This document shows positions 32,825-45,665 of a stretch of DNA of 64,000 bases, piece after piece. The position numbers were made by a program, and so were the translations under genes. Below the pieces are notes generated by a model. It saw only the letters and a program-made list of their open reading frames with translations. It was not told where the DNA came from and searched no databases. The number at the start of each line of letters is the position of its first letter. Within the stretch, counting starts at the first letter, position 1. Source of the stretch: Eurosta solidaginis (taxonomy: Eukaryota; Arthropoda; Insecta; Diptera; Tephritidae). The stretch lies in contig NC_090321.1 in NCBI RefSeq assembly GCF_040869045.1, forward strand, positions 180,391,596 through 180,455,595, in the 5' to 3' direction.

Positions 32825-34506
32825 TTTTTATACTCAGCTGAGCAGAGCTCACATAGTATATTAACTTTGTTCGCATAACGGTAATCCGTAACGGCATAAA
32901 CTAATCGAGATAGATATAGACTTCTATATATCAAAATGATCTGGGTGAAAAAAGAAATTCATTTAGCCATGTCCGTCCGTCCGTCCGTCTGTAAACACGA
33001 TAACTTGAGTAAATTTTGAGGTATCTTGATGAAATTTGGTATGTCTGTGGTTGGTCCAGGAACCTGGCGCTCATCTCAGATCGCTATTAAAATGAACGAA
33101 ATCGGACTACAACCACGCCCACTTTTTCGATATCGAAAATTTCGAAAAACCGAAAAAGTGTGATAATTCATTACCAAAGACGGATAAAGCGATGAAACTT
33201 GGTAGGTGCGTTGACCTTATGACGCAAAATAGAAAATTAGAAAAATGTTGGACAATGGGCCTGGCACCGCCCACTTTTAAAAGAAGGTAACTTAAAAGTT
33301 TATTTTTTATTTTTTATAACTTAAAAGTTTTGCAAGCTGTAATTTCGCAGTCGTTGAAGATATCATGATGAAATTTGGTAGGCACGTTACTCCTATTTTT
33401 ATATGTGTGCTAAATAAAAATTAGCGAAATCGGATGACGAACACGCCCACTTTTAAAAAAAAAATTTTTTTAAGTAAAATTTTAACAAAAAATTTAATAT
33501 CTTTACAGTATAAAAGTAAATTATGTCAACATTCGACTCCAGTAATGATATGGTGCAACAAAATACAAAGATAAAAGAAAATTTCAAAATGGGCGTAACT
33601 CCGCCCTTTTTCATTTAATTCGTCTAGAATACTTTTAATGCCATAAGTCGAACAAAAATTTACCAATCCTTGTGAAATTTGGTAGGGACATAGATTCTAT
33701 GACGATAACTGTTTTCTGTGAAAATGGGCGAAATCGGCCGTTAACACGATAACTTGCGCAAAAATCGATATATCTTAACTAAACTTAGTTCACGTACTTA
33801 TCTGAAGTCATCTTGGTATAAAATATTGCAGAAATCGGACTATGATCACGCCCACTTTTCCGATATCGGAAATTACGAAAAATGAAAAAAATGCCATAAT
33901 TCTGTACCAAATATGAAAAAAGAGATGAAACATGGTAATTGGATTGGTTTATTGACGCAAAATATGACTTTGGAAAAAACTTTGTAAAATGGGTGTGACA
34001 CCTACCATATTAAGTAGAAGAAAATGAAAAAGTTCTACAAGGCGAAATCAACAGCCCTTGGAATCTTGGCAGGAATAATGTTACTGGTATTGCATATATA
34101 AATAAATTAGCGGTACCTGACAGAAGATGTTCTGGTTCACCCTGGTCCACATTTTGGTCGATATCTCGAAAACGCCTTCACATATACAACTAAGGGCTAC
34201 TCCCTTTTAAAACCCTCATTAATACTTTTAATTTGATACCCATATCGTACAAACACATCCTAGAGTCACCCCTGGTCCACCCTTATTGCGATATCTCGAA
34301 AAGGCGTCCACCTATAGAACTAAGGCCCACTACGTTTTAAATAATCATTAACACCTTTCATTTGATACACATGTCATACAAACACATTCCAGGGTTACCC
34401 TAGGTTAATTTTGCTAAATGGTGATTTCCCCTTATTTGGTCTCCAAAGCTCTCAGCTGAGTATGTAATGTTCGGTTACACCCGAACTTAGCCTTCCTTAC
34501 TTGTTT
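32825..34506 (+). mobile_element. DINE-1-like Helentron, family A copy 1
   Basis: 5' end TTTTTATACTCAGCTGAGCA; then TATATAGACTTCTATATATC, a (GTCC)n stretch near 32972, many CACGCCCACTTTT phrases, repeats of a ~130-bp unit (CACCCTGGTCCAC) near 34130-34400, and a 3' end with hairpin GTTCGG/CCGAAC (34469-34486) followed by CCTTCCTTACTTGTTT. The layout parallels Drosophila INE-1/DINE-1. Non-autonomous, no ORF. Confidence 0.8.
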
Positions 34507-35044
34507 ATTCATGATTATCTTTATGACTCTCTGAGCAGCACATACGCTATGTTGTTGTTTTAGCTATCTTTGCCATCGCTGACATTAACGTAAGCGGAGG
34601 CAGCGCAATGTCAGCGCATCCCAATGAAATGCTGAAGCATTTAAAATGCTGAACGGAAACGGAAGTGGCTTACATATGCAAGCAACTTTCTGTGCCCGTA
34701 GTCTCTTTTCGTTATATTTCTTTTGTATAGTATACATTTAAAATTTTTATTTTTTGTTTATGTTGTGTATGTCCTTTTTAAGAGCGTATCGCATTCAGTG
34801 TGGATGACTTATATTCATTAAAGTATATGTATATGTATCTTGATTTAAATGGACATTGAAAACTGTTTTCACAATATATAAACCGCGATTCCGTTCAGGG
34901 ATTGTTCAGGGTTGTTTTGCCTTCTTATAAATAATAGAAAATATTTTATTTTTACAAAACGCGTTTTTTCACAAACCAAATATCAATGTCAAACATTGAT
35001 GCCACTGGCGTTGAGCGACGACCATAAAAAATTAAATTAATATT
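34507..35044. other. Intergenic DNA, no gene seen
   Basis: AT-rich; ends at the target duplication of the LINE copy that follows. Confidence 0.5.
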
Positions 35045-35054
35045 TAACATCAAT

Positions 35055-35983
35055 CAAGTGGAATGAGTAGGGTCTGCGGTATACTGTGCTGATCCGGAAA
35101 TAAGCAGATCCTACAGGCTGCCGGATTACTGTAGCGTCTTCCAAGCGGAAATATTAGCCAAAGTTAGTAACCAAAGCAGTAGAAACCCTGGAAGAGAATA
35201 ACTTAAGCTGCAACCGTGTTAACTTTTATATTGACAGTCAAGCAGCAATTAAGGCAATAATCTCGCATAGCACAGCATCTAAATGCGTGTTAGAGTGTAA
35301 GCAGTCTCTGGAGAGAATCGGGACAGGGAGAAGCATACATCTATATTGGGTCCCAGGGCATATGGGAATAGATGGGAATGAAAATGCGGACGAACTAGCT
35401 AAAAAGGGCGCATCTCTTGAAGCTTGCTCCGTAGACATCCCTATTAGACTGGGCGAGATTAAGCGAAGGCGAGGGGTGCACATAATCGACGAAGCGGGAA
35501 AGGCGTGGGTTCAAGCGCGGGGCTGTAAAGTGTCGAAGATTATGTGTAGGTCTTACAACCTTAGACTAACAAAGTTGCTTCTATCATTAAAAAGAGAGGA
35601 CTGTAGACTCATGACGGGTATTCTGACTAGACACTGCCTTCTGGCGTCACATGCCTTTAAATTAGGCTTGGCCAGTGATAGCAGAAGTAGGAAGTGCGGG
35701 TTGGAGGAGGAAACGATCGAGCACGTTCTGTGTTCGTGCCCTGCACTTGCCAGGCTAATACTCCAGCTATTAGGAGTGATACAGCTTTCAGATCTAGAAG
35801 CAGCAAGTGGCTTAAGTCCTAGGAAGCTACTAGTATTTACCAAGAGGACGGAGTTATTTTATAACATAGGTCCTGGTTTTTGATAGGGTTTTTCAGTTTG
35901 GTCGTTAAAACAAACTTCTGGTAACACTACGGACTCAATCAGTCTATGTGAGGTCCTCATGGACCGGCCAGTTCAACCTAACC
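35055..35983 (+). pseudogene. LOA-type LINE, 5'-truncated copy with 10-bp target duplication
   Basis: TAACATCAAT at 35045-35054 is repeated at 35984-35993. The insert begins in RNase H (SAVYCADPEISRS region) and runs to the 3' tail GTTCAACCTAACC. A few-base insertion near 35155-35165 shifts the frame. From 35287 a 198-codon frame reads LYWVPGHMGIDGNENADELA, the zinc-knuckle-like tail CGLEEETIEHVLCSCPAL and SPRKLLVFTKRTELFYN to TGA. It is very similar to the 3' end of the full-length LINE at 53654-59069 but retains 30 and 27 bases deleted there, so it came from a different source copy. Confidence 0.9.
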
Positions 35984-36029
35984 TAACATCAATTAAAATT
36001 AATTGACCGCGAAATGCATCGTGTGACCT

Positions 36030-36680
36030 TTAAAAGATTATTGTTAAGAAATAGTTAGGTTGAATAAGAATAGTTGCCCCCTAAAGTAGAGAAGCTCACT
36101 AAGGCCGGCTGGCTCATTGTGATACTACTGGATGACCTAGAGTTCCTCCTAACTAAATTGTGTCGGAAATCGAACCAATTTGTGCGTGCAATTTTTTTGT
36201 TCTGCAGAGCAAAGCTACGCTAGCATTGTCACTCAGCTCGTTCAACTTGGTCTATTCAGTAGTCTTCCTCGCTACTTTGTCGACAGCACAGTTCCCAAGT
36301 TCATCACTGTGACCTTGACCCCATATCGCGGGCTAGTTTGTTAAGCCCGCGGATTTCAGTCTGTTGCTATCCTTCTGCCATGTATGAGTTTTATTGATAC
36401 GGCCGTTACCTCCGGGTCTTGAGTAAACATATTTTCGTGCCTCTCTGGGATTCTTATATCGAACTTATTGTATAGAAAGAGGGTGCGTGTGGTGTGACCT
36501 ATTTGATGTAAGTTTTTGGGAATGGTCCCTAAAATCTGATGTCGCTCCAGGACATTACTGCATTCCAACAAACAGCATTACAATTGGGAGCTTACCATGA
36601 CAGTCTTTCCGAGCAGGTTGGGCATAAGTTCCAGAGCCTCTGTGGACCTTAAAGGAAGTGTATCAGTCTTCCAAAGATTG
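36030..36680 (-). pseudogene. Possible I/R1-type LINE RNase H relic
   Basis: Minus-strand text such as WGQGHSDELGNCAVDKVARK (a decayed WVPGHxxIxGNxxAD motif, about 36275-36335) and RTLFLYNKFDIRIPERHENM follows LINE-style order. Stops and shifts are frequent. The clade is a guess. Confidence 0.35.
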
Positions 36681-36729
36681 GATTCGAAGCCACTTAAAGC
36701 TTTACTGTTATTTTGATAACTAGGCTACC

Positions 36730-38010
36730 AGTTATATAAGGCTCCTGTCGCCAGTAGCCAAAACACTCGAAGCCATTCCGCTTCCTTATTTCACCGCAAA
36801 CCTGAGTCTTGTCAATCACAGGCATGGCTTTCGAAAACTACATAGCACTACCACCGCACTAAACGCGATCAACGCACAGATAAATTGCGGATTGAATCAA
36901 ACAATTATCACATAACAGTACTCGTAGCGCTAGACTTATAAAACGCTTTTGATACAGTAAACCACGGCACCTTACTCCAAGACTTGGAAGAGCCCCCTTT
37001 CTTCTAACCTCCTCGTCTCAAAAGGTGGACTGCGAATTATCTGTAACATCTAAACCCAGAAGAATTAAATAAGGGTTGACACAGGGTGGTGTCCTATTCC
37101 CCATTTTGTTTTGCGTTTACATACCGACGCTCCCTTCGCCACTAGAAAGAGTTACCATTGTATTCGAGCCGATGACTGCACGATAATGGCCATAGGTCCG
37201 GACCCACCCCTTTATAAGCTATGTAAATATGAAATAAACGACTATCTCCCTAATCTCTTCAGTTTCTTCGCCTCGCAAAACCGGACATTGTCAACGACCA
37301 ACTCATCGGCAATCTTATTCACAACATATACAAAACAAATGTCGACGATATTGGACATACACGCCGATGGCATTACCCTACCGACTGTGTTACGTCCAAA
37401 TATACTGTGTGTGACGTTCGATCAATATCTACATTTTGGCGATCATGCTTCCGCAATTGTACCTCAAATCCAGAGCCGTATTAAAATCCTCAAATATCTT
37501 GCCGGCCGTACTTGGGGCAAAGATAAAGAGAATCTCATTACCCCTTACAAAGCAATTGGCCAGCCGCTTGCATGCAACGCGTCCCCGATATGGTGTCCGA
37601 GCCTAAAGGTTACCCACTGGAAGAAAATACAGGCCTGTAAAAACACTGCTCTCAGAACTGCTACGGACTGTTATCGTCTTATGTGCCCAGAACACCACTT
37701 ACAAGGGTACTACACATAAGGGTGAGAAATGAAAAACTGCACAAACAGTTTCTGCTGTATACTCAGGAACCTGCGCAACACAGCAGACATATAAGGAAAT
37801 ATTGCACCTGAAAACTCAGCCGTGAGTAGAAAAATGCACAAAGAGGTCCTCAAAGATATCCACCTCCAACACTCCTTTCTTTCTGGTCCACCCATGTTGA
37901 AACTGCAAGTTTCCTTTGACTCCCGTTAAAGGATATTGATAACAATTTGTGAGTAGTTGGACCTATTGGATGGGGCGAAACACTGCTACAACAACAGGTG
38001 GTGTGCATAA
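36730..38010 (+). pseudogene. Jockey-clade LINE relic (RT C-terminal part)
   Basis: Plus-strand text LLSPVAKTLEAIPLPYF, HGFRKLHSTTTALNAINAQI, NAFDTVNHGTLLQDLEE (across shifts) and the RT core near 37100-37200 with RADDCTIMAIGP, a decayed YADD box in which Tyr is replaced by Arg. Then SFFASQNRTLSTTNSSAILF, LRPNILCVTFDQYLHFG, LAGRTWGKDKENLITPYKAI and SPIWCPSLKVTHWKKIQACK to about 37719. An internal deletion follows, then the 3' end LSFWSTHVETASF and a GGATGGGGCGAAACACTGC tail. The same 3' end occurs at 63395-64000 (minus). No intact ORF. Confidence 0.75.
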
Positions 38011-38924
38011 TCCGAAGTTTCTCCAAGGTTTTGACCAGAAAATACGTTGAACCTTTGGTAAGACTTTTCATCAGTTCATCGCTGTTCAATCGGGTTAAGT
38101 CTTGCTTTATAAACTTCCGTCCGAATTGGACAAATAATATCACTTGCTATCGAGTCTTGCCGCTAGAGGTTGGAACCTTAGTGGATATGAAGTATCGACT
38201 ATAAAATCATAATCCTCTAAAGAATAATATTTATTACATTTCTTTCAAATTGTCATGATATTTATGTAACAAGTCAATGTGCGTTACTTAATTTGAATTC
38301 ATTACACGGCCTACATTAGCCGTAATGTTTGCATGTCAATGCAATTCAAAATTCCGCTCATTAAAAGGTGCACATGTCAAGGCTTTACACTTCAAGAAAC
38401 ACTTTGTTGCTTGCGATAAGTGAACGTAATATGTATAAGTATTCACGTATGCATGCATGTGTATGTGTGTACTTAATACTTACAGCAAAAGGTATATTCA
38501 TGCGGAAAAAGTGTGAAGAACGAAAATGTCAGCGCGGGACAAAATTATGACAGATGGGAACAAACATTATCGCATACTCATGCACTTCCACACATTCTTG
38601 TAACCATTTAGCTAAAAGGCAAGTTACAATGAAAACGAGCATAAAATTTCAATAATAATTGCCATGGTGAATAGAGAGATGGGGAAAATTAAATGTATTT
38701 GCACATATGTTAGATATGAATATTTATACAGAAAACATACACAAAAAACATGCAAAAAAAACAAAGCGCACATGACTGCGTATATTTCTATAGAAACTGG
38801 AATTTTAGAAATACATACCAAGAAATTCAAAGCTTTAGCAATTAGGGAATTCCGGGATTTCGAAATGCAAATAAGGCAGAGCAATTTTTAGTAGTATAGT
38901 AGTATATAGAGTTAATACTATGTG
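38011..38924. other. Intergenic DNA, no gene seen
   Basis: AT-rich sequence with scattered short frames, none with recognisable content. Confidence 0.45.
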
Positions 38925-39035
38925 GGAAATATGGTTCATAGAGGCTCCCCGAAAGGTGATGTTCTCTTTCGAATACTTTGGGTGATGTTTGATATTCAAC
39001 TAATACGGCTTGTGAAGGTGAAGGGCGATAAAGGG
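38925..39035 (+). pseudogene. Short LOA-type RT fragment
   Basis: VHRGSPKGDVLFRILWVMF is a decayed VxRGTPQGGVLSPLLWVM motif (RT domain 5 entry). The YADD region is missing. Only about 35 codons are recognisable. Confidence 0.5.
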
Positions 39036-39670
39036 ATGTCCGGCCGATTTGAAATAAAAAAAACGAACTTTTTAGTGCTGCGGCCGCTCCAAAACCGCCC
39101 TATTTCAAAATTTGTATGAAGAATGATCTATCTGGACATAAATACAAAACATTTCGACGTTTTTGAAATAATTGAGAATGGAAATTTATACTTAATTATG
39201 AGATTGGGCGATCTTTAGGCGAGTTTTGAGATAAGATGCTTTTAAAAAATATTCCCAAATGAGGCGTTTTTGAACGGGCAGCCGAGATAGGATGATATTC
39301 AGCTCAGACATCGATTGCCGATCTGTTGTAATTCTTCGGCGTAAGGGCGTTGTATCTGACGTATAGACTAAAACGTGACGAAAAGTGGGAATTATTTTGA
39401 GTTTTTTCCTGCTGTACCTATTCAACGTTCGCCATGCTGTAGAAAAAGTGTGCTACCTAACCATATCGAATGTCCCATCAACTCACGATAGAAGTGATGA
39501 ACTTGGATCGGTTACCGGGATCCCGCCATCAAAAATTTTATTGTGCATACAAATTTATTTTTTTTGTTCACACACACATGTTTAGTTTCAATGTTTGTTG
39601 ATGCATATTTGTGTTCAGATCTAGAAAAATTTTTCTATTAAGCCATGTTTTTCGTTACACGGTTATTCAT
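39036..39670. other. Intergenic DNA, unassigned
   Basis: A 77-codon minus-strand frame (39192-39425) contains TTPLRRRITTDRQSMSELN but no recognised domain. Confidence 0.4.
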
Positions 39671-42186
39671 TTTTTATACTCAGCTGAGCAGAGCTCACAG
39701 ATTATATTAACTTTGTTCGCATAACGGTAATCCGTAATGACATAAACTAATCGAGATAGATATAGACTTCTATATATCAAAATGATCTGGGTTAAAAAAG
39801 AAATTCATTTAGCCATGTCCGTCCGTACGTCTATCCGTCCGTCGTAAACACGATAACTTGATTAAATTATGAGTTATCTTGATGAAATTTGGTATGCAGG
39901 TTTCTGGGCGCTCATCTCTTATCGCTGTTTAAAATGAACGAAATCGGATTATAACCACACCCACCTTTTCGATATCGACAATTTCGAAAAACCGAAAACG
40001 TGCGATAATTCATTACCAAAGACGGATAAAGCGATGAAACTTGGTAGGTGCGTCGACCTTATGACGCAAAATAGAAAATTAGTAAATTTTTAGACAATGG
40101 GCGCGGCACCGTCCACTTTTAAAAGAAGGTAATTTAAAAGTTTTGCAAGCTGTAATTTCGCAGTTGTTGAAGATATCATGATGAAATTTGGCAGGCACGT
40201 TACTCCTATTACTACATGCGTGCTAAATAAAAATTAGCAAAATCGGATGACGAACACGCCCACTTTTAAAATTTTTTTTTTTAAGTAAAATTTTAACAAA
40301 AAATTTAAAATCTTTACAGTATATAAGTAAATTATGCCAACATTCAACTCCAGTAATGATATGGTGCAACAAAATACAAAAATAAAAGAAAATTTCAAAA
40401 TGGGCGTGGCTCCGCCCTTTTTCATTTAATTCGTCTAGAATACTTTTAAGGCCATAAGTCGAACAAAAATTTTCCAATCCTTGTGAAATTTGGTAGGGGC
40501 TTAGATTCTAGGACGATAACTGTTTTCTGTAAAAAAGGGTGAAATCGGTTGAAGCCACGCCCAGTGTTTATACACAGTCGACCGTCTGTCCTTCCGCTCG
40601 GCCCTTAACATGATAACTTGAGCAAAAATCGATATATCTTAACTAAACTTAGTTCGCGAACTTATCTGAAGTCACTTTATCTTGGTATAAAATATGGCCG
40701 AAAACCGACAATGACCACGCCCACTTTTCCGATATCGCAAATTACGAAAAATGAAAAAAATGCCACATGGTAATTGGATTGGTTTATTGACGCAAAATAT
40801 AACTTTAGAAAAAACTTTGTAAAATGGGTGTGACACCTACCATATTAAATAGAAGAAAATGAAAAACTTCTGCAGGGCGAGATCAAAAGCCCTTGGAATC
40901 TTGGCAGGAATACTGTTCGTGGTATTACATATATAAATAAACTAGCAGACCCGGCAGACGTTGTTCTGCCCTAAATTTGGTCTATCTGCATACGTTTTAA
41001 TAAGCTTTTTTAGTCTAACTCTGCCCTCGTCTCTCTACTCTTTTTCCCAATCTTTGTACTCACCACTCCCTCCGTATTTTTCGCTTTATTTATCTCCATC
41101 TTCGTCTCATTCTATCTCTTTCTCAGTCTCCTTCTCCTTTTCTCTGTTCTCTTCTCTCAAATTTTTCTCATTCTTCTTCATATCTTATAGTCAGTACCAG
41201 AGGGTGGTACGTATTTTGTTCAAGTCCCATTCCGAGTCTCAGTCCCAGTCCCACTCCGAGTCTCAGTCTCAGTACCAGTCCTAGTCCCAATCCCAGTCCC
41301 AGCCCGTCTCTGGTCTACTTCCCGGAAAAAAGCATCGTAAATACTAATAAACTATATAAATAAATAAATAAAATAAAATAAATAGATGGGCAAATTTATA
41401 TACCAAATTTCAGGCAAATCGAATAGGACTTTTGTAAATAGGTATGTGGGTATTATTAATTCATGTCTTTATTTCGGCTTCGCATGCATATTTATCAGTT
41501 TTGCCAGATTAATGCGACCAAATCGAATATCACAATGAAAATTACTTTAAAGCTCTCAGCAACAGCTTTCATTTGATATCCATATTCTATAAACACATTC
41601 TAGGGGTGCCCGGGTCCAGGTTTTGGCCTATATCTCGAGACTCTGTGCGTCGATCCTGAATTTTCTTTGCTATAAACCTCACGGAGCCCAAAACCTTTCC
41701 AACGAATGCAAAACCGTGGAAATCGGATCATGTGTTCTGGAGTTATAGCGTCAGGAAGGAAAACCCGACTTATTTGTATATTATAGATTAGCGGTACGCA
41801 ACAGATTATGTTCTGGGTCACCCTGGTCCATATTTTGGTCGATATTTCGAAAATGCCTTCACATATACAACTAAGGGCTACTCCCTTTTAAAACCCTCAT
41901 TAATACCTTTAATTTGATACCCATATTGTACAACGCACATTCTAGAGTCACCCCTGGTCCACCTTTATGGCGATATCCTGAAATTGCGTCCACCTATAGA
42001 ACTATGACGCACTCCCTTTTAAAATACTCTTTAATACATTCCATTTGAAACCCATGTCACACAAACACATTCCAGGGTTACCCTAGGTTCATTTTGCTAA
42101 ATGGTGATTTTCTCTTAATTTGTCTCCAAAGATCTCAGCTGAGTATTTAATGTTCGGTTACAACTTAGCCTTCCTTACTTGTTTTT
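39671..42186 (+). mobile_element. DINE-1-like Helentron, family A copy 2
   Basis: Same 5' end (TATACTCAGCTGAGCAGAGC), (GTCC)n near 39822, CACGCCCACTTTT phrases and CCTTCCTTACTTGTTTT 3' end as copy 1. The 3' hairpin is damaged (GTTCGGTTACAACTTAGCC; the CCCG of the right arm is lost). It carries an internal pyrimidine tract and TCCCAG/TCTCAG hexamer block (41010-41310). Confidence 0.8.
41010..41310 (+). repeat. Polypyrimidine tract plus (TCCCAG/TCTCAG)n
   Basis: About 150 bp almost free of G on the plus strand (CTCTGCCCTCGTCTCTCTAC and on), then CAGTCCCAGTCCCACTCCGAGTCTCAGTCTCAG-like hexamers. The 107-codon Ser/Phe-rich frame over it is a composition artefact. Absent from the sister elements. 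Confidence 0.7.
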
Positions 42187-43246
42187 TGTTAAAAATTGTG
42201 CTGGTCACATGTGCAGCTTTTCCAAACGCATATAAAGTACATTTGAATTTGTTCAATTTGTCCCAGGGCTGCCAGATTTTACTTATTTACTGATAAATTA
42301 AATGTGAAGCTGAGTGTGTAATCTCAAGGCATATACTCCTGTTAGCTAAGGACGAGCCCAACATTTGAGTTATGAAACTAAAAGATACTTGTTTTCAAAA
42401 TACCTCACCTTCTAAGGCCTTACCGCAAATTCAGCCCATTACAAAGTTTTAGACCATTACATTATTTACCAGACCAACCTCTTTTGTAATACAGCGCCAG
42501 AACCCCTTATTCCGACCTGCGCCTTCTTAGTACAATTTCAATAAGAAAATTTTAACATTTGAAAAACGGATGAAAAACGGAATAAAATCTTAGCATACGA
42601 CGTTTTTATTTATAAGTAGCGCTGTCGCCATATTCCTTATTGCTTATAATCGCTTACGCAATTTTCTGAGGGGTGTGTACGCAAGAATGCAATAAATAAA
42701 CGCTACCACTCTAATGGCCAAAGACAACCAGAAATTGGGTTTTACAAATAGCCACTGTCTGCTTGGGACATGGCCGGTGAGTCAGTTGGACTCGGTTGGC
42801 GCATTCTAGCCGAAAAGCTTATACAATTGTTGTCGCAAATTGGTTTATTCAATATGTACACAATGAGATTGGTGTGTGTTTGAAATCCCTGGATAAACAT
42901 TTTAAAGCATTTCTTTTTTCTGCAGAAATGCGCGATTTGAACAAAGAAAAATGTAATAACAATAACGAAAGTGAATATCATAGCACTTTTGCGTTGAGAT
43001 ATATCAATATATTTGGAGCGAACTTAAGAACATAAAAGCCGAACATCATTTGCTCAAAAGTTATATTTTGCATGACCTTGTACTTTTGGTTGAAGTCTAC
43101 AAGCACAAAATTCTATGGACGCAGTTAGGTCGTTTTATCTATATTTGCCATATTAAGTCACTTCATTTTTTATACAAAAATTTATTTGTCCTTTTTTGTA
43201 AAGCTGCATGTTAAATCTGCTGAACTCTAGTATTTCCGCCTTGAAT
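42187..43246. other. Intergenic DNA, no gene seen
   Basis: Overlapping short frames on both strands at 42742-43035 have no recognisable content. Confidence 0.45.
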
Positions 43247-43253
43247 TACGTGG

Positions 43254-44349
43254 GCCTCGGGGCAGCTTGAGTGCAGGCCTTATGGCCACAGCAGTATAGC
43301 GTCATCTAATATCGGGCAAACGGAATATATGGTCCCATGACTGAGCTTTGAAAGAGATATGGGGACTACAATTGAGCCGGGGGGTTGGTGTCGGTGTGCA
43401 GAAATGGTAGAGCTTGCTATACACGTGTATATGGATGATTTTAAACTAATATATGGGTTTGGGTCTGCTGTTTACTGTGTCGACCCAGAAAGAAGTAGAT
43501 CTTACAGGCTGCCAGACTACTGCAGCGCTTTTCAAGCGGAAATTATAACAGTGAAGACAGCAGCAGCAATTCTGGAGGAAGCGTGCTTAAGCTGCAGTCG
43601 CGTAAATTTATACATATATTGATAGTCAGGCTGCGATTAAGGCAATAACCTCACACAGTACTTCATTAAGAAGTCTTCTAGAATGCAAAGAAGCATTGCT
43701 TCGCTCAGGCCGTACCACATATCTTTACTGGGTTCCCGGTTATAACGGTAAAGAAAAGGCCGATAAGTTGGCAAATGCGGGTGCAGGACTCGCTGAGTCG
43801 ACGATAGACGTCCCAATCTTTTTGGGATAAATCAAAAGGAGACAGGAGTTGCATATGACCCATCAAGCAGGAAATGTGGACAAAGCGAGGGGCTGCAAAA
43901 TTTCTAAGATCATGTCCAAAGCCTACGATATTAGGTTCACAAAGTGGTTCATACCTCAGGAGAGATAAGACTTAAGGCTCACGATGGGCATACTGCCTGG
44001 ACACTGCCTTCTGACGTCACTTACAAGTTAGGCCTCGTCAGTAGCAGCAAGTGTAGGAAAAGCGAGCTGCAGGAAGAAACGGTTGAGCACGTTCTGTGTT
44101 CGTGTCCTGCGCTCGCCAGGTCAAGGCTCCAGCTATTAGGTGCGGCAGAGTTGCCAGATCTTGAGGCAGCAATTAAGCTGGGTCCTAGAAAACTGCTAGT
44201 ATTTGCTAAGAGGACGGAGTTATTCTATAACATATGTCCTGGCACCTGATTGGGGCTCTTCCGTTTGGTCGTCAAATTCTGGTAACATTATGGGTATATT
44301 CAGTGTATGTGAGGTCTTTATTGACCGGTCAGTTCAAACTTACCTAACC
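43254..44349 (+). pseudogene. LOA-type LINE, 5'-truncated copy with TACGTGG duplication
   Basis: TACGTGG lies at 43247-43253 and 44350-44356. The insert begins at the end of the RT-RNase H linker (CTCGGGGCAGCTTGAGTGC) and encodes RNase H: LAIHVYMDDFKLIYGFGSAV (the DGSK motif has become DDFK), SYRLPDYCSAFQAEIITVK, then a frameshift at the third acidic motif (NLYIY then DSQAAIKAI), YWVPGYNGKEKADKLA (glycine and His positions decayed) and the C-terminus CRKSELQEETVEHVLCSCPA to PRKLLVFAKRTELFYN. The zinc-ligand CRKC has become CRKS. 3' tail TTCAAACTTACCTAACC. Confidence 0.85.
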
Positions 44350-44356
44350 TACGTGG

Positions 44357-44889
44357 TCAAACTAATGAGAACGGGGATATCTGCGGCGGTTCAAACGTTT
44401 CTTAGATTTTACTGGTTTTACATACAGGCACTTTAGTAGATATTCTGGGATTAAAAACAATAGCTCTCTGAGAGATTCATTTGTTGAGGCGTAGCGCCAA
44501 GCCCCGTACCCAAGAAAAGGACATGGTAGCACCATGCCTAGAGCACCGAACTCACAAGGGATCGGCCTCATACTATCAAGGTGCACTCAGTCATCATGGA
44601 ACCTGAAAATAACGATTTATTTCCGGCCGCATTTCAAAATCTTGCAACTGAATATATTTTTATTAGAAGTACAACAAAGATCAGCGTTCATGGTCTATCA
44701 TGCAATTTAATATATTTGACCCCGACATAGGCCTCAGGGACAGAACGTTTTGATATATCTGTTAGATCGGGCCATGTCAATCTTGATATCATAAAAAGCT
44801 ACATTCTTGTCGTTACGTGCTGCCTCAGTGACGATTGCTCTGATATCGGTGCGCTGCGCTATCAGCCCATCACCTGCTCATACTTCTCT
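44357..44889. other. Intergenic DNA, no gene seen
   Basis: No recognised feature. Confidence 0.4.
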
Positions 44890-45380
44890 CACTAGAACGT
44901 TGTACCGATTTCATTACTTCGGACGGCCCTCCGCCCAGTCTAAATTTCTTACTAATTGCGGATTTCTTAGTAGACGGCATAATTCGGTGTATTTTAGGAA
45001 TAAAATATTTAAATATTTACGGATTTTACAGACTGGTTCCACGAGGTGGGGTCCTATTCCCTTCTTTCTTTAAGTTCTACACATCGAAGCTCGCTTCCTC
45101 GCCAGAAGGAGTCAACTTTATATCCTATGTAAATGACTACAGCCAACGAAGCTTACGGATAACCCTCACTTCGTAGGAGCTATAGATAACAAGAATATTG
45201 GATACCCACGTTGATTAAGTCACGCCACCGACTCTCAGTTATCCTAAAGTATTGAAATTGGCGTGCGACAGTAGTCTCAAAAGTACAGAGCTGCTACAAG
45301 ATCCCCAAGCCACTTGACTTATATCCTACTTCGCTCTTTATCGTAAGAGGCTAATATATCCACTGATTTAAATATCAAGA
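44890..45380 (+). pseudogene. Jockey-clade LINE relic (RT core)
   Basis: VPRGGVLFPSFFKFYTSKLA and EGVNFISYVNDYSQ (about 45037-45145) align in order with GVPQGGVLSPLLFNFYxSKL and SYADDCT of the jockey family seen at 36.7 kb, with the YADD box decayed to YVND. Later text PPTLSYPKVLKLACDSSLKS corresponds to the NPKILGVTFD region. Strongly decayed. Confidence 0.5.
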
Positions 45381-45454
45381 AACAAGCCTCACATACGTGA
45401 TTTAGAGGCAGGTGCCCGCCTAATCTGATGGGACCACTAACATCAAAATAGCTA

Positions 45455-45665
45455 AAATTTTTTCTAAAACGGAGCCGCCTCGCTGCAGTGGTTCGACAAG
45501 GCCTTCGAGTGTATTTCTACCACATGTATTTCTACCTCACCGAAATTCGAATTGCCCTAGCAGAGGCCGTTCGGAGTAGGCATAAAACAGGAAGGTTCGC
45601 TATTTTGTAGGAAAAATCGCAGAATAAAAATTGGGAGAGAAGTTCGGAGGTATATAGCTTTAAAA
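45455..45665 (+). repeat. Decayed tRNA-derived SINE body
   Basis: GTTCGACAAGGCCTTCGAGTGTATTTCTACC, written here as two parts, GTTCGACAAGGC and CGAGTGTATTTCTACC, then GAGGCCGTTCGGAGTAGGCA and GGGAGAGAAGTTCGGAGGT follow the order of the SINE at 2583-2865 and 1332-1400. No head or target duplication identified. Confidence 0.55.

Noticed and set aside
40961..41284. 107-codon Ser/Phe-rich ORF
   Set aside because: Result of a polypyrimidine tract and TCCCAG hexamers.
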